Part shown: positions 1 through 5,573 of the stretch, piece by piece
Numbering within the stretch: position 1 is the stretch's first letter
Layout: each line of letters starts with the position of its first letter
Assembly: GCA_021803845.1 (NCBI GenBank)
Contig: JAJZLA010000109.1
Location: forward strand, 1 to 6,196
From: a bacterium
GTDB taxonomy: Bacteria > SZUA-79 > Acidulodesulfobacterales > Acidulodesulfobacteraceae
Direction of reading: 5' to 3'
Length of the DNA: 6,196 bases
Notes under the pieces: model-generated
What the model was told of the DNA's origin: nothing
Databases searched by the model: none
What the model saw: only the letters and a program-made list of their open reading frames with translations
Program-made: the position numbers and the translations under genes

Positions 1-166
1 CCGCATCCTTAAAATCCAGAGCGCCGATAGGAATCCATATCGAAAGCGGATAAATATACATAAAATCCCTTTCGGAAATCAAAGTAACGTCGAAATTATA
101 TTTCTTTAGCCTTATCGCGGCTTCTACCCCCGCAAAACCGCCTCCTATAACGAGTATTTTTTTCAT
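1..166 (-). CDS. FAD/NAD(P)-dependent oxidoreductase, sulfide:quinone reductase/NDH-2-like (N-terminal fragment)
   Basis: The gene starts at ATG 166-164 and runs off the window; 55 codons are visible. The protein opens MKKILVIGGGFAGVEAAIRL, a beta strand followed by the glycine-rich dinucleotide-binding loop (GGGFAG, residues 8-13) that holds the ADP part of FAD. The end of the second strand follows (VTLISERDF, residues 27-35), where an acidic Glu32 fits binding of the adenosine ribose. The stretch YIYPLSIWIPIG (residues 37-48) resembles the segment after the FAD motif in sulfide:quinone reductases and type II NADH dehydrogenases. These are single-subunit flavoproteins that pass electrons to quinone at the membrane. 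A GGGG ribosome binding site (177-174) lies 7 nt before the ATG and decides the start. The redox cysteines that separate a sulfide:quinone reductase from an NADH dehydrogenase lie outside the window, so the substrate cannot be assigned. A flavocytochrome c-like or ferredoxin reductase relative is also possible. Confidence 0.8.
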   Translation of the reverse strand, partial: MKKILVIGGGFAGVEAAIRLKKYNFDVTLISERDFMYIYPLSIWIPIGALDFKDA

Positions 167-253
167 AATTATTCCCCGGATAATTAAAATAATTTTATAA
201 TAAATTTTATAATAATTTAATACATATCATTATTCATATATATATATTTGTTT

Positions 254-282
254 ATTATAAATGCAAATTAATTATAATGCAA
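254..282 (-). promoter_or_regulatory. Candidate sigma-70 promoter for the oxidoreductase gene
   Basis: On the minus strand TTGCAT (282-277) is followed after 17 nt by a perfect TATAAT (259-254). Transcription would start near 247 and leave an AT-rich leader of about 80 nt before the ATG at 166. The -35 box is poor (only TTG matches) and the surroundings are extremely AT-rich, so a chance -10 match is possible. The rest of 167-399 shows no gene, only AT-rich sequence between this promoter and the toxin terminator. Confidence 0.4.
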
Positions 283-399
283 CAGTTATATACAAAGAAT
301 TATACCGTATATTTTTATCCTGCGATGCCGATAACTTTCAATTTGCCTATTGTTTAACCGACTGCTTCCGCATTTATCTTTCCACTTTTATTGCCTGTT

Positions 400-438
400 A
401 AACAAAAACTCCCGGCCGCGTCAAACGCAGTCGGGAGT
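400..438 (-). terminator. Rho-independent terminator after the MazF toxin gene
   Basis: On the minus strand a 13-nt arm ACTCCCGACTGCG (438-426), a 5-nt loop and the arm CGCGGCCGGGAGT (420-408) form a GC-rich stem with one A-C mismatch and one G-U wobble. It is followed at once by TTTTGTTT (407-400). On the opposite strand no T-tract follows the hairpin, so it points in the direction of the minus-strand genes. It begins 25 nt after the toxin stop codon and is part of a 58-bp direct repeat. Confidence 0.8.
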
Positions 439-457
439 AAGAGAATAAATAAATCTG
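400..457. repeat. 58-bp direct repeat, copy 1 (toxin side)
   Basis: This copy matches 1137-1194 at 57 of 58 positions, in the same orientation; the only difference is T421 versus G1158, in the hairpin loop. Besides the 31-bp hairpin and its T-tract, the identity covers 19 bp on the side nearest the toxin (439-457), ending in AAATAAATCTG. A terminator would not need this part to be conserved. The copy ends 6 bp from the toxin stop codon. It could be a REP/MITE-like unit or a duplication made when the toxin-antitoxin cassette was inserted. Confidence 0.9.
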
Positions 458-463
458 ACTTTT

Positions 464-808
464 TTATATATTCAATAAAGTTTTTATTGTTTGTTTCAGG
501 ACTTCCGTATCTTTTGAATTTAATTTGCCGATTTTATTCTTCAGTCTTTTTTTATCTATCGCTCTTAACTGAAATATCAGCGCAACCGAAACGGAAGACA
601 AATTATTGATAGAATCTGGTGAAACTGTGAAAGTAAACGGAAAATTTGAAGCTTTTATTTGCGTGGTAAAAGGAATTATAAGAATGGTAGGAATTTTGTC
701 TGTATTATCCGACGTTTGAACAATAATCGCAGGTCTTAATCCTTGCTGTTCCCGTCCTTCCGTAACGGAAGCGGGAATTTCTACAAGATATATATCTCCA
801 AAAATCAA
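464..808 (-). CDS. mazF: MazF/PemK-family toxin (endoribonuclease)
   Basis: This 114-residue protein has the normal length for MazF/PemK, the toxins that cleave mRNA sequence-specifically. The N-terminus carries the family signature GDIYLVEIP (residues 4-12), GREQQGLRP (18-26) and the strand ending IIPFTT (44-49). The second block SVALIFQLRAIDKKRL (74-89) and the following IGKL match the conserved S-x-x-x-x-x-Q-x-R-x-x-D-K-x-R-L region. Arg19 and Thr48/Thr49 are the likely counterparts of conserved active-site residues. The start is TTG (808-806), supported by the family N-terminus, by GAGGT (822-818) 9 nt upstream, and by the TTGA overlap with the antitoxin stop, which implies coupled translation. 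A weak start codon may keep toxin below antitoxin. No frameshift or missing motif is seen, so it is probably functional. The RNA sequence it cuts cannot be predicted. Confidence 0.93.
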   Translation of the reverse strand: MIFGDIYLVEIPASVTEGREQQGLRPAIIVQTSDNTDKIPTILIIPFTTQIKASNFPFTFTVSPDSINNLSSVSVALIFQLRAIDKKRLKNKIGKLNSKDTEVLKQTIKTLLNI

Positions 809-1032
809 GATAAATTAACCTCAAAATTATTTAAAGCCTCATCGCTTAAAGCGTCCCATTCCGAAAATTCTTTTTTAAGAGCAAAACTTTTTTCTTTGGC
901 GGCGGTTTTTGACTGCAAGTATTCTATAAAGTCGAGAACCTCAAACTGTTTGTCTTCCGGAAGAGATTTAACGGCTTTGATTATTTTGCCGGATAAATCT
1001 ATATCTTCGTCTTTAAAAATGTTAGCGTTCAT
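805..1032 (-). CDS. Antitoxin of the MazF pair, DUF2281-like
   Basis: This small acidic protein is encoded directly upstream of the toxin and overlaps it by 4 nt. The chosen start, ATG 1032-1030, gives 75 residues and has a good GGAG (1045-1042) 9 nt upstream. An in-frame ATG at 1047-1045 would add five residues but has no clear ribosome binding site, and its own codons form the GGAG used by the inner start. The centre, IIKAVKSLPEDKQFEVLDFIEYLQ, carries the LPEDKQ-x-E-V-L-D-F-I-E-(Y/F)-L signature of DUF2281-type helical proteins. That region probably makes the dimer or DNA contact. The C-terminus (FSEWDALSDEALNNFEVNLS) is acidic and probably disordered, as expected for the part that wraps and blocks MazF. 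Position and family suggest it neutralises the toxin and represses its own promoter. It is not a typical AbrB-fold MazE, since no such motif is visible. Confidence 0.85.
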   Translation of the reverse strand: MNANIFKDEDIDLSGKIIKAVKSLPEDKQFEVLDFIEYLQSKTAAKEKSFALKKEFSEWDALSDEALNNFEVNLS

Positions 1033-1063
1033 CTTATTAAACTCCATAAAATTAACTTAATTA

Positions 1064-1101
1064 TATATTTAAAATATAGCACTATACGGAAAGATAATCA
1101 A
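1064..1101 (-). promoter_or_regulatory. Toxin-antitoxin promoter with candidate operators
   Basis: On the minus strand TTGATT (1101-1096), 17 nt, then TATATT (1078-1073) form a good sigma-70 promoter, and a TG one base before the -10 makes it an extended -10. Transcription would start near 1066. Two inverted repeats overlap the core: TATATTT-A-AAATATA (1064-1078), covering the -10 box and start point, and TATAG-CA-CTATA (1075-1086), just upstream. A repressor bound there would block RNA polymerase, which fits autoregulation by the antitoxin or the antitoxin-toxin complex. The symmetry is real, but AT-rich palindromes can arise by chance. Confidence 0.65.
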
Positions 1102-1136
1102 TTAATTTTTCTTTATTAAAATCTAAAATAAAAGTA

Positions 1137-1175
1137 AAACAAAAACTCCCGGCCGCGGCAAACGCAGTCGGGAGT
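1137..1175 (-). terminator. Rho-independent terminator after the pilin gene
   Basis: This has the same hairpin as the toxin terminator: arms 1175-1163 and 1157-1145, loop of five bases, then TTTTGTTT (1144-1137) on the minus strand. It begins 44 nt after the pilin stop codon and ends just before the toxin-antitoxin promoter, so it should isolate the cassette from strong pilin transcription. Confidence 0.8.
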
Positions 1176-1194
1176 AAGAGAATAAATAAATCTG
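1137..1194. repeat. 58-bp direct repeat, copy 2 (pilin side)
   Basis: This copy lies 737 bp from copy 1 in the same orientation, with one mismatch in 58. Together the two copies exactly bracket the toxin-antitoxin cassette. Outside the matched block the flanks differ: GCACCTTTAATT follows this copy, ACTTTTTTATAT follows the other. The unit therefore ends sharply at ...AAATCTG. Recombination between the copies would remove the whole cassette and leave one terminator behind the pilin gene. Confidence 0.9.
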
Positions 1195-1219
1195 GCACCT
1201 TTAATTGTTACGGTTCAGA

Positions 1220-1903
1220 TTAATATGCTGTTCCTGATGTCAATATCGGTGTTGATGAAAAATCGTTTACGGAATAAACCTGCCAATTTGAACCAGAAAA
1301 ATTTGTACTGGCAGTCGCTAAATAGCCCGAACCACACTTTCCGTTGGCGCCGGTTGCAGCAGCGGCTGCGCCGGAAACTGGAATAGCGGTACTGGCAGCC
1401 GCTTCCTGCAATACATTGTAAAAGAAATATAAACTTCCTTTAGGATAGAATCCCAAATCTCCGAAACCTCCGGTAGCCGCGGTAAGTGTAGTTCCTGCTG
1501 AAGCTTGCGTTCCGGCGGGTTCTGTAGTTTTACCGCCGTAAGTATCTAATGTTCCAGTACTGCTACATGAAAAGGGCGGCGTATCGACAATATAAGTTCC
1601 TCCTCCTGCTGTAAGCGTAGCATCGTACATTGCGTGAACGGGTGAAACCGTAGTGCCTGCAAGTGGAGTTTTTGGCGCAGAAGATGTTCCAGCACTGATA
1701 AAAGTCGAATTCGTCGCGTTAAACGCCGTTTCGTCCGTAAATACTGCCCCTAAGTTCGTGGACGCTTCCGAATCCTTAGCCCTGTTGACGTAGCTTAAAT
1801 ACGTCGGAATCGCTATTGCCGCCAGGATACCGATAATGGCGATGACGATTAAAAGCTCGATAAGGGTGAAACCCTTTTTGCCTTTAAGTCTGTTAATGTT
1901 CAT
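1220..1903 (-). CDS. pilA: Type IV major-pilin-like protein (prepilin)
   Basis: This 227-residue type IVa prepilin has a short positively charged leader [11 protein letters not shown] (residues 1-11). Prepilin peptidase would cut after Gly11, leaving Phe12 to be N-methylated. Glu16, the fifth mature residue needed for pilus assembly, is present. The hydrophobic helix [22 protein letters not shown] follows, kinked at Pro33, and then ...NRAKDSEA, the usual start of the soluble head. The head is rich in Ala, Ser, Thr and Gly. It has two cysteines (C113, C190) that could form a disulfide, and a [19 protein letters not shown] block (146-164) like the LGF-x-P-x-G-x-x-x-Y segment of delta-proteobacterial long pilins. 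Translation starts at ATG 1903-1901 with AAGGAG (1917-1912) 8 nt upstream. The gene has a sigma-54-type promoter and its own terminator, and no assembly genes are adjacent. A minor pilin or type II pseudopilin is less likely given the length and the dedicated promoter. Confidence 0.9.
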   Translation of the reverse strand: MNINRLKGKKGFTLIELLIVIAIIGILAAIAIPTYLSYVNRAKDSEASTNLGAVFTDETAFNATNSTFISAGTSSAPKTPLAGTTVSPVHAMYDATLTAGGGTYIVDTPPFSCSSTGTLDTYGGKTTEPAGTQASAGTTLTAATGGFGDLGFYPKGSLYFFYNVLQEAAASTAIPVSGAAAAATGANGKCGSGYLATASTNFSGSNWQVYSVNDFSSTPILTSGTAY

Positions 1904-1967
1904 TTTACTGTCTCCTTAACTTAAAAAGTTAAATTAATAAATTAATTTCGTTCTTAAATTATATACA

Positions 1968-1983
1968 AGCATATTTTGTGCCA
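1968..1983 (-). promoter_or_regulatory. Sigma-54 (RpoN) -24/-12 promoter of the pilin gene
   Basis: The minus strand reads TGGCACAAAATATGCT, which fits the consensus TGGCACG-N4-TTGCW at all fixed positions except two. The invariant GG and GC are at the required spacing. Transcription would start near 1957, giving a leader of about 54 nt that contains the pilin ribosome binding site. Sigma-54 control by PilS/PilR is the known mode for pilA in several proteobacteria. The motif is short, but its match, orientation and position agree. Confidence 0.8.
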
Positions 1984-1993
1984 TAACATAAAG

Positions 1994-2034
1994 AACGGTT
2001 AAAAACTATGCAATATACCTATTTTATAGCCGTT
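1994..2034. repeat. Imperfect inverted repeat upstream of the pilin promoter
   Basis: The arms AACGGTTA (1994-2001) and TAGCCGTT (2027-2034) pair over 8 bp with one G-T wobble, and the stem continues past a bulge for about four more A-T pairs. It lies between the -24 box and the upstream palindromes. It could be a protein site, or a hairpin if transcription starts further upstream. The loop and inner stem are weak, and no function can be assigned. Confidence 0.3.
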
Positions 2035-2058
2035 TTTATAAAATCCCGATGAATTATT

Positions 2059-2087
2059 ATTCTATATAAAAATATGTTATTTGACAA
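2059..2087 (-). promoter_or_regulatory. Alternative sigma-70-like promoter upstream of the pilin gene
   Basis: On the minus strand TTGTCA (2087-2082), 17 nt, TAGAAT (2064-2059) matches the sigma-70 pattern at five of six bases in each box. Its -35 lies inside the palindrome 2081-2097, which would then be an operator over the -35. The leader would be about 150 nt. It competes with the sigma-54 interpretation and could be a second promoter or a chance match in AT-rich DNA. Confidence 0.3.
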
Positions 2088-2097
2088 AAATTGTCAA
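2081..2097. promoter_or_regulatory. Palindromic site 1, TTGACAAAAATTGTCAA (candidate PilR-type enhancer)
   Basis: This is a perfect inverted repeat with 7-bp arms (TTGACAA, TTGTCAA) around AAA. Both strands carry the TGTC core known from PilR sites upstream of pilA. Its centre is about 132 bp upstream of the predicted sigma-54 start, a normal distance for an enhancer. A weaker copy (11 of 17 matches, 2101-2117) follows exactly 20 bp on. Confidence 0.65.
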
Positions 2098-2159
2098 CCT
2101 AAAATAAAAATTATCGATTAATTATATACGGCCAGTTGATTTTATTATATTCAGCAGGT

Positions 2160-2176
2160 ATTACAAAAATTGTCGT
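2160..2176. promoter_or_regulatory. Palindromic site 2, partial match
   Basis: The sequence ATTACAAAAATTGTCGT matches the perfect site at 13 of 17 positions and keeps one full TTGTC half. It lies exactly 20 bp from the next site (2180-2196), so both would face the same side of the helix and could bind cooperating dimers. Confidence 0.5.
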
Positions 2177-2179
2177 TAA

Positions 2180-2196
2180 TTGACAAAAATTGTCAT
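2180..2196. promoter_or_regulatory. Palindromic site 3, TTGACAAAAATTGTCAT
   Basis: This copy matches the perfect site at 16 of 17 positions and ends 20 bp from the rmuC stop codon. Its centre is about 231 bp upstream of the predicted pilin start. The lack of a T-tract and the AT-rich stem argue against an rmuC terminator, although RNA from rmuC could fold here. Confidence 0.6.
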
Positions 2197-2216
2197 ATAA
2201 AAGGGTTCGGATTTGT

Positions 2217-3737
2217 TTATTCCATATTGATTTCATTAATCCCGCCCCCATCTTCTTCTCCGCCGTCGAACTTTCCGGCGTCTAAAGTCTTGGTTGTCTT
2301 TGCTCCGAGCAGTCTCATTTTTTCGAATCGCGACATTATATTGCCTTTTCCGGAAACGAGAAGTTTTCTGGCGTTTTCGTATGCCGCGGAGGTTTTGTCT
2401 AGCGAAGAACCTATATCGTCCATGCTTTTTGCGAAAGAGCAGAATTTATCGTATAGCTGTCCGGCAAGCGCCATAACTTCGGCGGCTTTTTCCTGGCTTT
2501 TTTCCTGAATCCACAGGTTTTGAACTATTTTTAAAATCAGCATAATAATCGACGGTGTCGCTATAATTACGTTTTTGCTATATGCGTAAGTTAAAAGCTC
2601 CCTGTCGTAATTTACGGCCGCCGTATAGGCAAACTCGACCGGTATGAACATAATAACGGAATCTATGCTGTTTGAACCGGTTAAACGCGAATATTTTTTA
2701 TCGCTTAATTCGTTTATGTGCCTTTTTACGGAAAGAACATGGGATTTAAGAAATTTATCGGCATCTGCGCCGTTTTCGGCAGCCGAAACTGCGCCTTCGG
2801 CGTAAGCTTCCTCGGTAATCCGGCTTTTTCCGCCATCCGTCGAACTCAAACTCATATATCTTTCGTAATCGGTTAAGGACACTTTTGAGTCTATTATTAA
2901 ATGTCTGTCCTTAGGAAGATGGACGATAACGTCCGGCCTTAAATTTATTTTCTCGTCCATTTCGTTGACCGACTTAACGGTCGGCTGGATTTCATACTGC
3001 ATTCCTTCGATTAATTCGGAATATTCCAAAAGCTGTTCCAGTATCATTTCGCCCCAGTCGCCCTGAACCTTTCCGGTGCCTTTCAGCGCGGTCGTCAGGT
3101 TCTCGGTGGTCTGCTTCATAGTATCCTGCGTATCCATGAGTTTTTTTATTTCGTTTTGAAGGGAAAACCTCTGCTTGGATTCCTTATCGTAAGTTTCTTC
3201 GACTTTCTTTTGAAACTCCAGAATCTTTTCGGAAAGGGGATTAAGTATGCCGCTTATGCTTTCTTTATTTATTTCCGAAAGTTTTTTGCTTTTTTCTTCG
3301 AGTATCTTTGAGGACAGGTTTTCGGAAAGGTTTTCGAAAGCCTGCTTAAAATCTAGAAATTCTTTTTTTTGCCGTTCCAATCTTTCTTCATAGTCGGCTT
3401 TCATATTTTCGGCTTTTTCGAACAGATTTTTATTTTCCGCTGATAATTCCGAAATCTTTGCAAATAAATTTTTATTTTCGTCCCTGAATTTTTCGGCCGA
3501 AGCGTTTGCGGCTTCTAACGAGCCGTTAGACGCTTCGAGCTTTTCTTTTAAAGACTTGGCTTCTTCTTCGAGAACGATGGCTTTTTTTATTAATGCGTCC
3601 TTTTCAAACAGGTTTTTATCGATTATATCGGCCGTTAATTTCCTTTGTCTGCCGGCATATTTGACGAAGAACGCCGCAACGGCGCCAAGAACGGCAAGCA
3701 GGATAATTGATAAAAAGGCAAGCAAATTTGTGAGCAT
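2217..3737 (-). CDS. rmuC: RmuC family protein (DNA recombination-limiting factor)
   Basis: This 506-residue protein has the RmuC layout. A membrane anchor lies at about residues 4-26, and a long charged coiled coil at about 40-215 includes ENKNLF twice, 14 residues apart, in heptad phase. The conserved RmuC domain spans about 215-475. Visible blocks are LKGTGKVQGDWGEMILEQLLE (219-239), RPDVIVHLP (267-275), IIDSKVSLTDYERY (281-294), VIMFIPVEFAYTAA (361-374) and ATPSIIMLILKIV (393-405). Asp269, Asp283 and Lys285 fit the D...DxK pattern of the PD-(D/E)XK-like nuclease core proposed for this family. In E. coli, RmuC limits inversions between short inverted repeats; the exact biochemical role is not settled. 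A stretch rich in Gly, Ala and Glu (299-326) looks like a lineage-specific loop, and the tail is acidic. The ATG at 3737-3735 has no well-spaced ribosome binding site, so translation may depend on coupling to pyrKD, which ends 15 bp upstream. Confidence 0.92.
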   Translation of the reverse strand: MLTNLLAFLSIILLAVLGAVAAFFVKYAGRQRKLTADIIDKNLFEKDALIKKAIVLEEEAKSLKEKLEASNGSLEAANASAEKFRDENKNLFAKISELSAENKNLFEKAENMKADYEERLERQKKEFLDFKQAFENLSENLSSKILEEKSKKLSEINKESISGILNPLSEKILEFQKKVEETYDKESKQRFSLQNEIKKLMDTQDTMKQTTENLTTALKGTGKVQGDWGEMILEQLLEYSELIEGMQYEIQPTVKSVNEMDEKINLRPDVIVHLPKDRHLIIDSKVSLTDYERYMSLSSTDGGKSRITEEAYAEGAVSAAENGADADKFLKSHVLSVKRHINELSDKKYSRLTGSNSIDSVIMFIPVEFAYTAAVNYDRELLTYAYSKNVIIATPSIIMLILKIVQNLWIQEKSQEKAAEVMALAGQLYDKFCSFAKSMDDIGSSLDKTSAAYENARKLLVSGKGNIMSRFEKMRLLGAKTTKTLDAGKFDGGEEDGGGINEINME

Positions 3738-3752
3738 TCTCGTTATTTATTA

Positions 3753-5573
3753 TTATTTATTATTATGTACTGAGCCTATAATACGGTAGATGCTGTCGAA
3801 TCCGTTTTCCGCCAGATAGTTTTTTAATCCGGCCGTAATTTCCGGAATTATTTTAGGATTTACGAAAGCATATGTTCCTACGGCGACGGCGGTAGCCCCG
3901 GCAAGAAAAAACTCCGCCGCATCTTCCCATGAGCTTATACCTCCCATTCCTATAACCGGAATTCTTACGGCATTATAAACGTCGCCGACTAGCTTTAACG
4001 CGACGGGTTTGACGGCGGCTCCCGACAATCCGCCGTAACCCCTGTTTAATTTAAATTTTTTCGTCTTTATGTCGATAGCGGCCGCCGGAATTGTGTTTAT
4101 CAGCGAAATAATATCGGCACCCGCCTTTTCGCAGACTTCGGCGATTAAAGATATGTCGCTGACCATAGGGGTCAATTTCACGATTAAAGGCAGTCCGCCG
4201 CCTGTTTTTTCCTTTACCGACGAAACCAATTCATATACGACTTCGGGGTCGGAACCGAAAGACCTGCCGCCTTCTTTTATGTTGGGACACGATATATTCG
4301 CCTCGAGCGCGCCGATGCCGCCGATATTTGCGAGTTTTTCCGCCAGTTCGACGTATTCTTCTATACTGCTTCCGAAAAAATTAACTATTACGGGTTTATT
4401 AAAATTTCTTAAAAAAGGCATTTTTTCGTCCCTGAATTTCTCGAATCCTACGTTCTGAAGCCCTATGGAATTAATCATGCCGCAGGAAGTTTCGCATATT
4501 CTCGGCATTTCGTTTCCTTTTGAGGGTTTAAGCGATATTCCTTTGGTAACTAACGCCCCGAAATAATTATAATCGATAACTTCAAAAAACTCCTCGCCGT
4601 ATCCGAAAGTGCCGGAAGCCGGCATAACCGGATAATCCAGAGATAAATTTCCGAGCTTCACGGAAAGGTCGGGTTCTATTTTTTTTTCGGCGCTTTTTGC
4701 GTCTTCTTTTTTTACCGCCTCCGGCTTTTTTTCGGGAATTAAAATCTCGTTTGCATAAAAAACCGGCCCGTCTTTGCAGACCCTTTTATATTCGAATCCG
4801 GTATCCGTTTTTGCCTTTATTACGCATCCGAGGCACGCCCCTATGCCGCAGCCGAAACTTTCTTCGAGAGACGCCTGAAGCCTGCCTGAAATTCCGGACT
4901 CCGAAAATCTTGAAATAAGGGCGTTCAGCATAGGCTTGGGACCGCAGGCATAAAAATCGGCGCCCTTCGCCGTATCATTGAAACCGCCGCTGCCCGTATT
5001 TTCGTAAAGCATATCCATTATGTTTCCTTTAAATCCGAAAGACCCGTCGTCCGTGGCAAAATAAACTTCGTCGAACCGCGAATGGATGCTGTGCCTGAAA
5101 TAAAGCTCTTCGGCTTTTCTTGCCCCGTAATACAGTATTATTTTATCTTGAACGGAATTATTATTGATATATTCCGGCAAGGAATATAAAGGAGCTATGC
5201 CTATGCCTCCTGCAATCAATATGTGGACTTTATGAACGGCATTAAGATTAAGTTCGAAACCGTTTCCCAGAGGGCCGGTTACTTCCAGAAAACTCCCTTC
5301 CGCTATTTCGCTCAATATTTCGGTTCCCTTTCCCAAAACCCTGTATAACACTTCGAATTCTAAATCGCCGAATCTGTTGAAAATAGAAAACGGCCTGCTG
5401 AGAAGAGGATTAAGCCCTTCTTCGTTAGCCTTAAGCATAACAAACTGCCCGGGTTTAAAATTAGACGCTATGAACCCGTTTTTAATTCTTAAAATATATG
5501 TTCCTTCAGTATCTTTTATTTTTCGGTTGACGGTTATTTCGCACTTTTCGCTTACGATTTTTTTACCATGCAT
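3753..5573 (-). CDS. pyrKD: Fused dihydroorotate dehydrogenase B: PyrK electron-transfer domain + PyrD catalytic domain
   Basis: This 606-residue protein would oxidise dihydroorotate to orotate and pass electrons to NAD+ (pyrimidine synthesis, cytosol). The PyrK half (about 1-280) has the FAD motif RPFS (60-63), the nucleotide-binding loop AGGIGIAPL (121-129), YACGP (208-212), and four 2Fe-2S cysteines C242, C247, C250 and C266 in the CX4CX2CX15C spacing of PyrK. A linker rich in Lys, Glu and Ala (about 280-302) leads to the PyrD half. That half has the substrate/FMN segment MINSIGLQNVG (366-376), the NISCPN loop with the catalytic base Cys429 (426-431), Lys466, Asn493, and the FMN phosphate loops GGLSG (514-518) and GMGGI (542-546). 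Cysteine rather than serine as base, plus the PyrK half, marks class 1B. Translation starts at ATG 5573-5571 with GGAGAGG (5587-5581) 7 nt upstream, inside rimI. The reading frame is continuous through the junction and all expected cofactor ligands are present. Confidence 0.95.
   Translation of the reverse strand: MHGKKIVSEKCEITVNRKIKDTEGTYILRIKNGFIASNFKPGQFVMLKANEEGLNPLLSRPFSIFNRFGDLEFEVLYRVLGKGTEILSEIAEGSFLEVTGPLGNGFELNLNAVHKVHILIAGGIGIAPLYSLPEYINNNSVQDKIILYYGARKAEELYFRHSIHSRFDEVYFATDDGSFGFKGNIMDMLYENTGSGGFNDTAKGADFYACGPKPMLNALISRFSESGISGRLQASLEESFGCGIGACLGCVIKAKTDTGFEYKRVCKDGPVFYANEILIPEKKPEAVKKEDAKSAEKKIEPDLSVKLGNLSLDYPVMPASGTFGYGEEFFEVIDYNYFGALVTKGISLKPSKGNEMPRICETSCGMINSIGLQNVGFEKFRDEKMPFLRNFNKPVIVNFFGSSIEEYVELAEKLANIGGIGALEANISCPNIKEGGRSFGSDPEVVYELVSSVKEKTGGGLPLIVKLTPMVSDISLIAEVCEKAGADIISLINTIPAAAIDIKTKKFKLNRGYGGLSGAAVKPVALKLVGDVYNAVRIPVIGMGGISSWEDAAEFFLAGATAVAVGTYAFVNPKIIPEITAGLKNYLAENGFDSIYRIIGSVHNNK

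Noticed and set aside
299..304. Second TATAAT on the minus strand as a promoter -10
   Set aside because: There is no -35-like sequence at 16-18 nt upstream, and such matches are common in this AT-rich stretch.
391..1060. Plus-strand open frames opposite the toxin-antitoxin genes
   Set aside because: They run through the terminator repeat and antisense to MazF and the antitoxin, have no family resemblance, and are explained by AT-rich sequence.
400..1194. Possible CRISPR array from the repeated 58-bp unit
   Set aside because: Only two copies exist, 679 bp apart with genes between them, and no regular spacers are present.
2180..2196. Palindrome as an rmuC terminator
   Set aside because: The stem is AT-rich and no T-tract follows it; similar copies further away point to a protein-binding site instead.
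2170..2508. Plus-strand open frame antisense to the 3' end of rmuC
   Set aside because: It has no recognisable motif, lies opposite a well-supported conserved gene, and has the biased composition expected of a shadow frame.
3735..3755. TAA/AAT short tandem pattern between pyrKD and rmuC as a functional repeat
   Set aside because: It is a short run of stop-like triplets at the end of pyrKD, too small and too AT-rich to support a function.
4069..4458. Plus-strand open frame of 129 codons antisense to pyrKD
   Set aside because: It lies inside the conserved PyrD domain on the other strand, lacks a convincing ribosome binding site, and has a low-complexity Ser/Pro-rich product.
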